A DNA stretch of 64,000 nucleotides, taken from positions 1 to 64,000 of the forward strand of contig JABCPU010000130.1 in NCBI GenBank assembly GCA_016800925.1, given 5' to 3'. Below are positions 10,227-20,821 of the stretch, piece after piece. Position 1 is the first letter of the stretch. The number at the start of each line of letters is the position of its first letter. Both the position numbers and the translations under genes were made by a program. The DNA is from Suillus spraguei (Eukaryota > Basidiomycota > Agaricomycetes > Boletales > Suillaceae). The notes below the pieces were generated by a model. It did not search any database and was not told the origin of the DNA. It saw only the letters and a list, made by a program, of their open reading frames with translations.

Positions 10227-13204
10227 TGGATGGCATGGCCGCTGGAGCAGATGATACCATGGGTGCTGTAGATGATGACTTCCAATGGAAACAGTCCCTG
10301 ATGACCTCAGAGACAATGAGACATTCATGCTCGCTGTGTGAGATATTGTCGGCAGTCAGTAAGTGATGTCGTTTTTATCTACCCATGTCACTCATTTACA
10401 ACTACTCCAGGTGGCGTGTATACAAGGATCAGCGCGGATGGCGCCAACATCTCATTCACCTTCATGCAAATTGGGCCCCAATAGTCAGCACACTCACCTC
10501 CGGGTACCTCAAGTGGAAATATTTGCCACCTCCTGAAGACAGTGAAGCCTGTCCTTTTGATTTCTCAATCAATGTCATCAACATATACACACTTGTTACG
10601 ACCACTAACATCCGTAGTGCGGCCACTATTGAAACTGCTGCAGAAGCCTTGGTCTTAAGTGGTTATCTTGGCACTACTCCCCATTCTCCAACCATCGCTA
10701 TTTCCCTTTCAACTCTCGAACTTTACAGGCGTCCTCGCCTGCGTAAACCGTCGCTCAGCATTGAGGCATTTGCCAAGGTGATTTGTGATTTGTATCATGT
10801 ATGTTTTTAAAAATTCTTGTTAGCATTGTATCTGATGTTGAATTTACTAGTGGCCTTATCGCCGGAGATATCGTACTGTGCTAGCTGATACTTTCGACAT
10901 TTATCTCACAATCCACCACAACGTTGATGCCAAAGTTTCAAAGGCCCTTGGACGTGATACCGAAAACTGGTGTGTGCTTAACGCATGTCCACCATGCACA
11001 TACGAGGTATGTAATATGGCATAGTTGGTACATATTCTAACGTAAATTTCTAGCTGAAAGATGAGCCTGAACTCATCCACCGTCGTATGATTGTGTTTGA
11101 TGGCAACAATTTGCTATCTCGCATGGCGCCACTTGGAGGCCATGAAGTTGGCGATACACGCAAATTTCATAGTGACTACTACCTCGAGCCTGACTATATC
11201 GATGTCTATGTATCCCAGTCCAACGCACCATCATCAGATGACGAGAACCCTACGTCACGCATGCCTACTGGGGAGGACCCTGGTTCTTCCAATATGTCAC
11301 AACCTACGTCAGCGTGCACTGATACTTGGAAAGCTGCCACAGCGGACGCGAAGAAGAAATCGTGGGGAATATTCGAAGAGACGGGAGTCTTCACGAGCGC
11401 TTGCCGTCATGGTCTCATTCTCTGGATTGCTGACATGATTCGTAGCGGGGAACTGTATGTTTGATGACCCTCTATTATCTTTGTACTCACGACATTTGAA
11501 TTCAGTTTCAAATACCCTCTCGCCATTGTGAGCCGAGCTCTTGAGACCCTTGGACCGCGTCTTTTGATTGGATATGATGTTGGCTGCAAACTTGCCATAA
11601 TGATTGCCTCAAGTGCATTAGCACAGAAGTTCGTGGATGCTGAATACCGTATGTGTGTGGATGCATTCCACGGCTATACCCACAGCTATGCATGCCAAGA
11701 TAAAAACCACCCTAACATCATCAACGGCATGGGAATCGAGGACCTCGCTACCATGGAGCGTATATTTAGTTCTTCTAATCAACTTGCCACTGTCACTCGC
11801 TATGCCTCAGGATTCAACCGTCGTGTCTACATAGACTCGTTCTTCAAACAGTGGGATGAGGATAAATACCTTAACCTCGGTAACATGCTTTATAGAAACT
11901 ATATTCAAGCACGTCAGATCATTGATGAGCAGCAAATTGCCGTCCAGGAAGCCAAGATTTCGCTTGGTATTTCCGATAACGACATCAAGACCTGGTCTCT
12001 GGAGCAATCACGTTATCTTGCTACAGCAGGCCATGAAGTCAAGTGGGATATTCATGCTGTTGCATATGTTGAACTTCTTCAAAAACTCAGGGAAGCGAGG
12101 TAAGTCTCAATAGATTTGAGTTTCGCTCGCCGTAATCTTATGACACATTCAGAGCAGCTGCTGAAAATGCTTCTACATTGTTCCTCAATGCTACGCTGGT
12201 AAATTACGAGTTTGTCACACCGTCGACCACCAGCACTTCCCATTACACTACCAACCTCTCGCAGACTCGAAAACTGGAAACGCGGCGCCGACATACTAAC
12301 GAACGCTATGACTCGATCCTGCAAGATGTCGTTGCACTTGAATTGAAGATGGGGATAGTTCGACAATGGGAACCGGCAGATCAGCAGTACCTTGCCACCC
12401 TGAAGTATATGTCGCAGCGCGAATATCATCACGCGCTCGACAATCTTCAATGACTCGTAGTCCTTCGTCTCTTTGAACTACATAAACTGAATATTTCTCA
12501 AACGGGTAAGTACTGTGTTTTGTATATGACACCTGCTAACCGTTCTGAAGGTTATTGAATGCGCACACATATTTCCAAGTCCTTGCAGACTCGCTGCAAG
12601 GCAATTCAAAATGCTGTCAAGTCTTATAACACAGCCGCTCTTGCCCTTGACCCACCGGCGCCCACACTGGACTGGTCCAAAGTCTTGCACTATAACTTCC
12701 TTGAAGAGTTTGTTCTCTTATGCGAGACACGCCAAGACATTCGCAGCAAACACTGGGCTGAACCTGTAGTACGTGAAGTGATGAAGCAGAGCCTTTGCAT
12801 TGAGCATGCCCACAAAGAAATTCACCATTGTAATGTTGAAAGCCGACGGCTGCACACTTCTATCGTCGATGAAGAAAGGCACTTCGCTCAGGTCATATCC
12901 AAGGCCAAGAGTGTGAGTGATCCTTTGAGCGGGGCACTTGAAGAGTTCTGTCAATGCCCATGTACTTGCTCATTTGCAAGACTTATATTCCCTTGATGGA
13001 TTTACAGGCTGCTCGACCCCTGGTGTCAGCAAGAATGCTCAAGATGCTGTGCAAACCTCAGTTGACTTGCAGCCTTTAGTTGATTTGGAGCATCAGAGTG
13101 TGGAAGCAAATGAGAACAATGATTGTGAAGGACTCGAGGAAGATGATGTCACTGCTGGCGAAGTAGGAGGTCTACTCAACTACATATCAGAATTACCATC
13201 GTAG
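10040..13204 (+). pseudogene. KDZ-family transposase, broken
   Basis: Family blocks seen in order: PPCTYELKDEPELI followed by DGNN (about 11030-11110), LIGYDVGCKLA (about 11570), DAFHGYTHSYACQ with HPNIINGMGIEDLATMERIF (about 11660-11770), and a C-terminal AHLQDLYSLDGFTGC. These are the conserved segments around the RNase H-fold catalytic acids of KDZ transposases. Seven introns of 45-53 bp fit the frame: 10359-10410, 10799-10850, 11007-11053, 11455-11505, 12100-12152, 12506-12550 and one N-terminal intron ending at 10175. Defects are TGA at 12451-12453 (after DNLQ) and 12556-12558, and a one-base frame change near 12925. The exact N-terminus is unclear; the ATG at 10040 lies in the inverted repeat. 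It is an inactive copy unless the stops are assembly errors. Confidence 0.82.
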
Positions 13205-13696
13205 TTTACCGTTGTAGTTTTGTTTTTTAGTTGATACCTAACAACAATATGTTTTTTCGCCGAGTTACATGCAGTGTCAGTCAGGATAAGGATCACTCGC
13301 GATACAATTTAAAGGACAACATAACACAAAAAGACTGCACAATGGAAATAGATGATGCAGAGACTAGTATTGCCAGACTGCACAATTGGAAGAGATGACG
13401 CAGAGACTAGTATTGTCTACATTACACGATGAGAGAAACTTTGGTATGGTACTGTAAGTATGACTCAACTTCGGATTCAGTACTGTACTGAGTACGGCTC
13501 CAACCGCTATTGCTAACATCACACCAACATATCAATTGATCGATTGATCAGTGATCATCGCACTTTTTGCTCTCATTCACTATGTCTTTGTCGAAGTTGG
13601 TTACAATTGTAGTTGTCCTTGGTGGTCAATCCCCCGGCATAAAATACTCCTGGTGAGGTTCAGTTTCTCTAATTTAATCTTACTCATCTCATTGAC
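13205..13696. other. Spacer between KDZ genes
   Basis: No gene was seen. It contains an imperfect direct duplication near 13330-13410 (GACTGCACAATGGAA and GACTGCACAATTGGAA, each followed by GATGATGCAGAGACTAGT or a near copy) and a short palindrome ATCAATTGATCGATTGATCA near 13531. Confidence 0.6.
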
Positions 13697-14817
13697 ATGT
13701 TCAAAATGCCATTCATCGCATCTGGGATTGATACATCTCCCTTCCCACTAGCTATCCAGTGCCTCTCACAGGACCAAGTGGAGAGCGTCATGAAACTCCA
13801 AAACTCGCTTGTTAAGTTTATCGAGGGTAATTCGGCCAGTTCTATCGTCGACACATTAGCTTCATCCACGGACATCACGAGCTTGTTTCCCCATCACACC
13901 AAGTTTTATAGCATTGTTTATGGATGGAGAGTCGGTATATTTCTTGAGAAGTATGTGTTACATATCCTGTGCTGTGTCATACTCATTCTATCAATGTTAC
14001 AGGACAACAGCTCTCATGCAGGTCAATGGGCTTCAAATATGCAAGTTCCACAAGTTCAATACCCTACTAGATGCTCTCAAATACATGATACTCAAGGGAG
14101 GGCCAGTCCGCGACGTTGAATCTCAGCACAACCTCCATCAAAGGACATGTCATGTGTCCACTCCTCCAAGGCATCATATTGTACCTCAAGATGCAGGTAT
14201 GCTCATCCGTTTCATACTACTAGCGCTCTCTCATTGTTTCGTAAGTTTTACAGCAGCTTTCATCTGTGTTCGAGGAGCAGCTCCACGTGCATATCTCCTC
14301 TGATTCTGCACCTCAGTCTGTCAGCTCAAGCCCATCTACTGCTCTACCACTGCCCATTATTCTCCACCATCGTACTAGGTCCAATGCTGGCACTATCAGC
14401 CAGAGCCCATCTATGGCAGCACTTCCCATCATTCTCCGTCACAATACTAGGTCCAATGCTGGTGCTGTTAGCATCTGCCTGAGCCCATCTACTACTTCAA
14501 GTTCACCATCTGTCATTCTCTGCCACAATAGGTCCCTTGCTGGCATTATGGGCACTGTTCTCATTGGAGAAGAAACCGACGACATGGACCCAGACACACC
14601 ACCTGTTGGTGTCCTTGGGGTTGCTGCAGAAAAATATCTCAACTCACATGGCTACCAAGCTTCGGCCGTCTGGAGCATCATTCATGCATATAGAGAAGGA
14701 TATTGCAGTCAAGATTTTACCGACTTTATCTGTGCTAGAGGAATGCCTCTGTTGGAGGCTGAGTACCTCTTCGAGTTGATTTCAGGCCGGAGTGTCTATC
14801 TTGTCGATGACGCATGA
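13697..14817 (+). CDS. KDZ accessory protein with RNase H1 N-terminal-like domain
   Basis: Exon 1 (13697-13950) and exon 2 (14003-14196) are separated by a clean 52-bp intron. Across the splice the protein reads FYSIVYGWRVGIFLEK and then QVNGLQICKFHKFNTLLDAL. This fits the RNase H1 N-terminal (viroplasmin) fold, whose pattern is Y-VxxGxxxGIY--W---QVxGxxxxxFKxFxxxxEAxxYL; that fold binds RNA/DNA hybrids or double-stranded RNA in other proteins. A second intron probably starts at 14197. The last part (14266-14817) is Ser/Pro-rich with a helical end containing AEKYLNSHGYQASAVWSIIH. The phase across intron 2 does not fit the 14266 frame, so this exon is uncertain or a frame break exists. The function in the element is unknown; nucleic-acid binding during transposition is inference. 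Confidence 0.62.
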
Positions 14818-14947
14818 TATAGATAAGATTACCGATGTTTGCTGTGCCTTGATGTTAATGGACTTGTTTATGCTAGTACACTAACAGTGATTTTTTTTGC
14901 TGCATTCCCACGTTCCCTCCCTTGCTTTTCTGTTCCCTGTTGCGAAA

Positions 14948-16477
14948 TGCTGGATCTCAGCCGACACCAGCGCTACATCAAGGTCACCAAGTCTAGTTCA
15001 CGGACACCATGGCGTCACCACATGAAACGAAAAGCGCGGCTCCGCACTGAAGCTGAAAAGAAGGCACTTGCTGAGAACCGCAAGGCTCACAAAGGTGCAT
15101 ATAAGGATGCCCTTGCAGATGCCCAGGACTTGGTCATGCAGGAAGCTGTCAAGCTACGTGAACAGTTTCCTGGCAGGACCGTCGAGTATCATTTTGAAGC
15201 AATTTTACAACGGACACACACCAAGCAGAAGAGCCAAAACCAACACGTTGGAATGCATTCCTTCGTTCCGAGGTCAAGGCGATGAACGCAGGTCATTTGA
15301 TTTGATTTTTATGTTGCTTACCTTGCTGATATTTATCATACAGGGCGAGAACCCGATGAACGACGTATCAAGGCCACTGAGGTTGGGCGTGAAATTGCTG
15401 AGAGATGGAACACTATGTTACAGCAAGAGAAGATAGACGTAACCAAGGACCTTATGGAAGATTTAGAAGAACACCGCAACAACAAATCCTTGACAAGCCA
15501 CAATATCCCCATCAGCGCATTTCATGACATCTGTGCTACGTTAGACTCTGTAACACAAATGGTATGTAGAAATAGTGATTTTGGGCATGCTCTTATATTA
15601 TATCTAGCTCGCAAATCTCTCCACGAGGACTGGATGTCATACTGCCCTCATTACTGTCCGAGGGGACCTGGACCATTATAATCGTCCTTATGTCTACCTC
15701 TCAGATGATCGTGTCGGAGACTTCTTCCAGCTCGCTCTCAAGGAGACACCCTCCAACTTTGCAACACGCCTCGAAGGCTACTGTACTTCTGGTGTCACCA
15801 GTACAAATTATTTTATTCTCACGTGTTGTAGCTCATTACTCTACAGGTGTCATTTCTAACTACAAGAAGTCCTTCCTGCAACTCAAGAGCAAGACATCCG
15901 CACTTGTCCTCGATAAGCTCCATGATGCAACCCAGGTGCCTGTCTCCAGGATGTACTATGTAAACTTTGACGAGAACATCACTGCGCAACATGGTGTGGT
16001 CCTCAAAAACTGGCCACTGAAAAAATTTGCAAGCCCAGGGGACATAGGCTCAATGGTGGAGGTCAAGACTGTATATAATGCGTTTATGTCAGGCGCGACA
16101 AAATTTCGTAAGTTGACAGCAGCAGAGTGGCAAGAATGGGAAGAGGCTAGATTCAACCTTGCGCATACAGATGAAGGTTGGAGTTATGGTACTATGTTTT
16201 TCAATTCTAACTATGGTGTTGTCTAGGCAATACTTCTTCGCCTGCATCTACCTCGCAGCCAATGCATGCTGAGACGGAGTCTGCACCTATACAAAGAAAG
16301 CGAGCCCATGACCAAGTAGACAGCGGTGTCATGCATATTATTTCAGGCATCTCGGGCATGGGAGGGGATGAAGTCTCTGTTGCTAAGAAATCCCGCAAGA
16401 CACAATCTGATAAAGGGAAAAAACGAGGATCCAAACAGCGCGTTGATCAAGCAGGAGAGGCCACTTTGAGTGCTTAG
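14948..16477 (+). pseudogene. KDZ accessory gene of unknown function (one frame break)
   Basis: It starts MLDLSRHQRYIKVT and contains a long basic, helical segment (RKARLRTEAEKKALAENRK). Four introns fit well: 15292-15343, 15562-15607, 15792-15846 and 16177-16226. Central blocks are RWNAFLRSEVKAMNAGREPD, SRMYYVNFDENITAQHGVV and SPGDIGSMVEVKTVYNAF. The C-terminus is rich in Lys/Arg and looks like a nuclear localisation signal (SKQRVD region, before TAG at about 16475). A one-base frame change near 15245 interrupts an otherwise continuous protein of about 420 residues. I do not recognise a named domain. Its position as the third gene of the element suggests a role in, or regulation of, transposition, but that is inference. 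Confidence 0.6.
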
Positions 16478-16817
16478 AATACTTGTGCATTATGAACTCC
16501 CTAATACATTAAAAATGATATGCCGACTACAAGAACATCCCACACAGTGAGCGCGAACATCTCATTGTCTCTGAGGTCAGCAGAGACTGATTCCCATTGG
16601 AAGTCATCATTCACAGCACCCATGGTATCATTCGCTCTGCAGCTGCGCAATCTGAGCTTCCTGGATATGGAAGCCGCCTACTTCTGTGACCGATGGGCCC
16701 ATAAGCTTTCATTGGTGCATATCCAGGGAGAGGAGTAACGATAGCATATCCAGTGGCCGGCAAAATAGCATCCAACTCCTCATCACTGAGATAGCAATTA
16801 TGCTTATCCTCCTGCAG
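16478..16817. repeat. Extra subterminal inverted-repeat segment, KDZ right end
   Basis: The reverse complement of about 16515-16630 resembles 10245-10360 (shared GATGATACCATGGGTGCTGT and neighbouring sequence). The intervening 16640-16817 has no counterpart at the left end. The inverted repeat thus once extended to about 1.1 kb, and the left end lost a piece that included part of the transposase N-terminal coding region. Confidence 0.7.
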
Positions 16818-17647
16818 CAGGTTCATGCTGCATGTCAGCGAGTATTGTTTGAGAGTCGGTACTCAGACCTAAAGCCAATATCAGCGCAGAGACAGAGTGC
16901 GGTGATTGACTCTCTTACCTGAAATATTGGCTTCATACCTTTCTTGTCAGCACCGTCTGTCCTCGACCTGCTGCATCTGCGACAATACCTTGGATGTAAG
17001 TCATGCAGTAGACCTAGTAGAGCCAACAACGAGTCGCACAGCATGGGAATTCCTTGCAGGAGGCATTGTCGATGGTGGGGAAGGACTTAGAAGATAGAAG
17101 GCCCTCGCTGCTGCCAGCGATGGCAGCAGCAAGGCATAGGCATGGGGGTAGATGTAAGCACAGCAGATGCTGTGGGTATATCTGGTAAGGGACGAAATCA
17201 ACAAAGTCACGTGGGGTTGAAACTCACCTAGTACAACATGGAAGACGGTGAGCAGAGGCCCTTAGCATTGCTGAGCACTGCGAACATCTGTATATAGATA
17301 AATAGATTAATAATAAAAAAAGAATTTTAAAAAACGGTGAAGAAATGAGGTACTTAGCTGAGCTCATCATCGACGACAGCGAGCAAGGCTAATTTGGCAG
17401 TGAGCGGCAGTGCGGAGCTTGCTGAGGGAGGGTGGCAATAGTCAGGAAGCTCTCCCGTTGCCGCGCCTCGTGACATACTCACATAAGCTACCATTTTGGG
17501 AAAATCCGCAAAGGGAATTAAGGCTTTATTCTAGGTGGTACTGGCGGTGTGTGAAGATTAGGAGATCCAGTGCTAATTAGCATGCCATAGCCCCCCCCCC
17601 CCCCCTATGACATCCTTATAAGGTAACATAGTAGTGAGGTTGAGGTG
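16818..17647 (-). repeat. KDZ right terminal inverted repeat
   Basis: This is the inverted copy of 9397-10226, 830 bp, with a run of 15 C near 17592. It ends at the right TSD copy, TCAGTAGG, at 17648-17655. Confidence 0.92.
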
Positions 17648-17744
17648 TCAGTAGGATTATTGTTGTGCTTATACTTATTGGGTCGAACATCTCACTTGCA
17701 CCTTCAGTAGGATTATCATTGCGCTTATACTTAGGCCAGCGGTA
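17648..17744 (+). mobile_element. C element 5' LTR, second part
   Basis: It continues the C LTR after the KDZ insertion and matches 34770-34854 up to CCAGCGGTA. The last 14 bp of the LTR (GTTTCTTTGTTTCA in the 3' copy) are absent. Internal sequence starts at 17745 without a recognisable primer-binding site. Confidence 0.8.
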
Positions 17745-17773
17745 CTATTGACTCTCCCCCCAAGGGATCACCC

Positions 17774-19322
17774 TTGACATCAGTCTGTGACCTCTACCCT
17801 TTGCCAAACGAGGAAGCTCTTGCTCCTCCTTCGCCTCGACAATGCATCGCTACCATACCGCCAATGCCACCTGCTATCCACCATCGCATCATTATCCACA
17901 CTCCCACTACCATTCCACTTACACTTACACCACAATCGTTAGTCCTACCGCAACCGCCAGCTAGATCTCGACCACCAATTATGACAACTCCATTCCATAT
18001 GCCGCTAAGGGGCACAGATGCCATGCCTAAATTTGACGGCACCCCAGCACGCCTTTTACCATTTTTTGAGGATGTAGAACTCTTAGGTGTTCATGCCAAC
18101 TTGACCGGCGAGCACCTTATTAAGGCAGCGCTGAGATACGTGCCTATTGATGACTCTGAGACATGGGAGATACTCGATGAAGCCAGTCTGCTGGATTGGG
18201 CAAAGTTCACCACTGCAGTAAAGCTTTTGTACCCTGGATGTGAAGGCAACCACCGCTTCACCCATACTGATCTTGAGAACCTTTGTGCAGAACAAGCCTG
18301 TACACCGATGACCTCACAAGAGGATCTCAGGCCGTACTATAGGAAGTTCCTCAAGATCTCTCAGCACTTGATCGCTAAGAAGAAGCTCGCTGAACTAGAG
18401 CGGGACCGTCTGTTTCTTGACAGATTCTATGCTACTGCCAAGACCGCTATTAAGCAGTGGCTCGAGATAACACTTACTGTGCATCACCCAGAGGACCCAT
18501 ATGACATCAAAAAGGTATATGAAGCAGCAATCTTTCTTTTGCCAAGTACCTCCACTGCTGTAATGGCGCTGGCTTCTTCGCCAGTGTATGCTAAATCTTC
18601 TACCGCTCAACAGGTGTCACTGCAACTGCAGACGCAACCAGCCAATCCTGGCATTGTGATCAAGCGAGAGTACGTGCAGTATGCCCCCATCACGTGCCAC
18701 TTCTGCAGCAGTCTGCACAAGATGCTGGATTGCACAATCAAGGAAGTGTACATACACAATGGTAAGATCATTAATAGGAATGGACGCATAGTTGTGCCTA
18801 ACGGCAATGTGGTCCCTCATCTTGGTCCTAATTTCCAACAAAGTCTTGACCGCTTGACGAGCGAAAGCCCCACTATGGGAGCTAACACTACGGTATTGGG
18901 AAACTTGTACTGCTGAGTAGAGCATGGGCATGACTCCATGCTCGACATCGATCCTTCTGCATTCTTGCACACTAATGCAGTTCACAGGACAGATGCTGAA
19001 GTGGAGCGCACTAATGACTTATGTCTAGCACAGGATTTGTATGACGATAATAACACTGACACTTATGCTGCTAGGAAATCTGACAAGGGAAAGACCATGC
19101 GGTTTGATGGCATCGAGATGCCACCGAGACCTAAAGTGGGACCGTCCTTTAAGGCTGCTGATGCAATCAAGGAGGTGGTTTCACCCCAAATCAAAGCAAG
19201 TGCGACGCCCAACCCCGGTACTAAAGTCCTTAAGCCAGCAGCGTCTACCACCAAAAGTACCCCACACTCAGCACCAGCACCTGCGACTTCTTCTTCATCT
19301 ACCGATACTGCCAAGAGTACAG
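17774..19322 (+). pseudogene. C element gag (cut by B1)
   Basis: The frame from 17774 runs 380 residues to a TGA at 18914-18916 and then continues in the same frame to the B1 insertion at 19322. A Pro-rich start is followed by a capsid-like helical region beginning MPKFDGTPARLLPFFEDVEL and containing DSETWEILDEASLLDWAKF. This is the layout of Ty3/gypsy gag in Agaricomycetes. A single short Cys motif (CHFCSSLHKMLDC) stands where a zinc knuckle is expected, but the histidine spacing is not canonical. After B1 is removed with one TACAG copy, the frame continues at 26651 without a shift, so B1 landed in an open gag-pol frame. Confidence 0.75.
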
Positions 19323-19792
19323 TGTTACAATCGTACGTGCCCCTATTCATTTCTATTTCATTTACCTTGTATATTACGTAACATGACTCCGACTCATATG
19401 CTCAACGCATCTGTACTATAGTTGCCTTTCTCTTTTGGATACGCACTTACTTCTCACGCCTCTCTTGGTCTGTGCGCACATATTGGCCTATTTAAGCACA
19501 GTGTACTCGTAGTAGATTCACTACTTTAATCTTACTGGGTTTTACCTGGAATCTCCTTCGCTTAGGTCTCCAACCTAAGTCGTCTTGAATCGTCTCTAAG
19601 TCTAAGCACTCCTTAGCCTTAGTCTCTATTCTTGCGGATACCTCTCGGACTTGTCTTTGAGGCTGAACCCTTGATCGTACTCGGAACGGTTCCTTGTACT
19701 TTCACCTTGTTCTCTTTTGAACATTGTAAGAACTCCCAGCAGACCGTCTGTGTCTTTTCACTGTCGCTGGTGACGCCACCCAGTTCGTAACA
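19323..19792 (+). mobile_element. B1 5' LTR
   Basis: It is 470 bp. A TATA-like TATTTAAG lies at 19489-19496. About 34 nt downstream, at 19523, begins ACTTTAATCTT, the 11-nt motif complementary to the primer-binding site, so the transcript probably starts there (start of R). Confidence 0.92.
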
Positions 19793-19793
19793 A

Positions 19794-19804
19794 AAGATTA
19801 AAGT
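19794..19804 (+). promoter_or_regulatory. B1 primer-binding site, self-priming type
   Basis: AAGATTAAAGT lies one base after the 5' LTR and is the exact reverse complement of ACTTTAATCTT at 19523-19533, the predicted 5' end of the element RNA. No tRNA 3'-end complement beginning TGG is present. This matches the Tf1/sushi mechanism, in which the first 11 nt of the RNA fold back and prime minus-strand DNA. Confidence 0.85.
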
Positions 19805-19984
19805 CTTTTGATCGTCGACTATCCAGTCTTCGACCCTGAACCCTGATCCTTAGATCAGCAGACTAGCGTACGCATACGCTGAGCAGATTGTCAGAGAACC
19901 CTCTGACAGAAGAAAGCCCTGACGGACAGCAAGACAGCGCGTGTAGGCACCGAGAAAGTATAACTCATCAAAGAATCATCAACC

Positions 19985-20821
19985 ATGTCGACCAAAGAAT
20001 TCGAATACAAGATCGGTCAACCGATTGGTTTTGATGGAGATCGTGATAACTCTCGCGAGTTTATCCAGTCGTGCAATCTGCACTTTGACATCAATGAAAA
20101 GCTTTACACCACCGACAAGCAGAAGATCATCTACATAACTTCCTTTATGACCGAGAAGAATGCCAAGTCATGGAAGGAACAATTCCTTGAACACGCCCAA
20201 TCTACCGACACTTCGGGACAAAAAGTTGGTTATGGGACGATGGTGGATTTTATGAAGAGCTTCAAAGAAGCATTCGAACCAGTGGATACCAGAATGACCG
20301 CGCTTACACGCCTTAGAGATCTCAAACAAGGAACTGGAGATCTTCACACCTACGTCGCTGACTTTGAGGCACTTGCAGCCAAGGCTCATATCACCGATAA
20401 CACAACGAAGATCCAGTTCTTCCAAGACGGTCTTAATTGGGGTATCCTCACAAAGCTTTTCAATACGGGAGATGTATCCGAGATATTCAGAGATGTTGTG
20501 TTGCAATGCGTTGCTATTGACAACGCCCATCATCGGCTTAACGCCATGAGGACGCGTCATGTTCCACAACAGAAGAAGAAGAACTATGGGAATGCACGGT
20601 ATATTCCGAACCGAGATTCCAACGCAATGGTCGTAGATCGAATCTCCGACATGGAAAGATCCGAATGCATGAAGAAAGGGCAATGCTTCGGATGCAGAAA
20701 GACAGGGCACCGCATCCATAATTGTCCTGACAGAAAGAAGAAGACCCCACTTCGACAAACCGAAGTCAAAGGGGAAGAAGAAGATGAAGAAACTGTGAGA
20801 CGGGTTGTGCAGGATTTTTGA
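19985..20821 (+). CDS. B1 Gag with zinc knuckle
   Basis: The product is 278 residues and forms the particle that packages element RNA. A capsid-like helical region (residues about 10-190; FDGDRDNSREFIQSCNLHF, LTRLRDLKQGTGDLHTYVAD) is followed by a basic linker and a CCHC knuckle, CFGCRKTGHRIHNC (CX2CX4HX4C), at about residue 235. The tail is acidic. It ends with TGA at 20819-20821, which overlaps an ATG at 20821-20823 in the -1 frame, where the protease reading frame begins. The frame is intact in this copy. Confidence 0.88.
   Translation: MSTKEFEYKIGQPIGFDGDRDNSREFIQSCNLHFDINEKLYTTDKQKIIYITSFMTEKNAKSWKEQFLEHAQSTDTSGQKVGYGTMVDFMKSFKEAFEPVDTRMTALTRLRDLKQGTGDLHTYVADFEALAAKAHITDNTTKIQFFQDGLNWGILTKLFNTGDVSEIFRDVVLQCVAIDNAHHRLNAMRTRHVPQQKKKNYGNARYIPNRDSNAMVVDRISDMERSECMKKGQCFGCRKTGHRIHNCPDRKKKTPLRQTEVKGEEEDEETVRRVVQDF

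Larger units (their letters stand above)
9397..17647 (+). mobile_element. KDZ DNA transposon with 830-bp terminal inverted repeats
   Basis: The element starts CACCTCAACCTCAC and ends GTGAGGTTGAGGTG, flanked by a perfect 8-bp TSD, TCAGTAGG, at 9389-9396 and 17648-17655, as known for Zisupton/KDZ transposons. The ends are near-identical inverted repeats of 830 bp. It carries three plus-strand genes: a KDZ transposase (to 13204), an RNase H1 N-terminal-like gene (13697-14817) and a gene of unknown function (14948-16477). Near-identity of the ends suggests a fairly recent insertion, but stops and frame breaks in the genes suggest this copy cannot move by itself. Confidence 0.92.
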
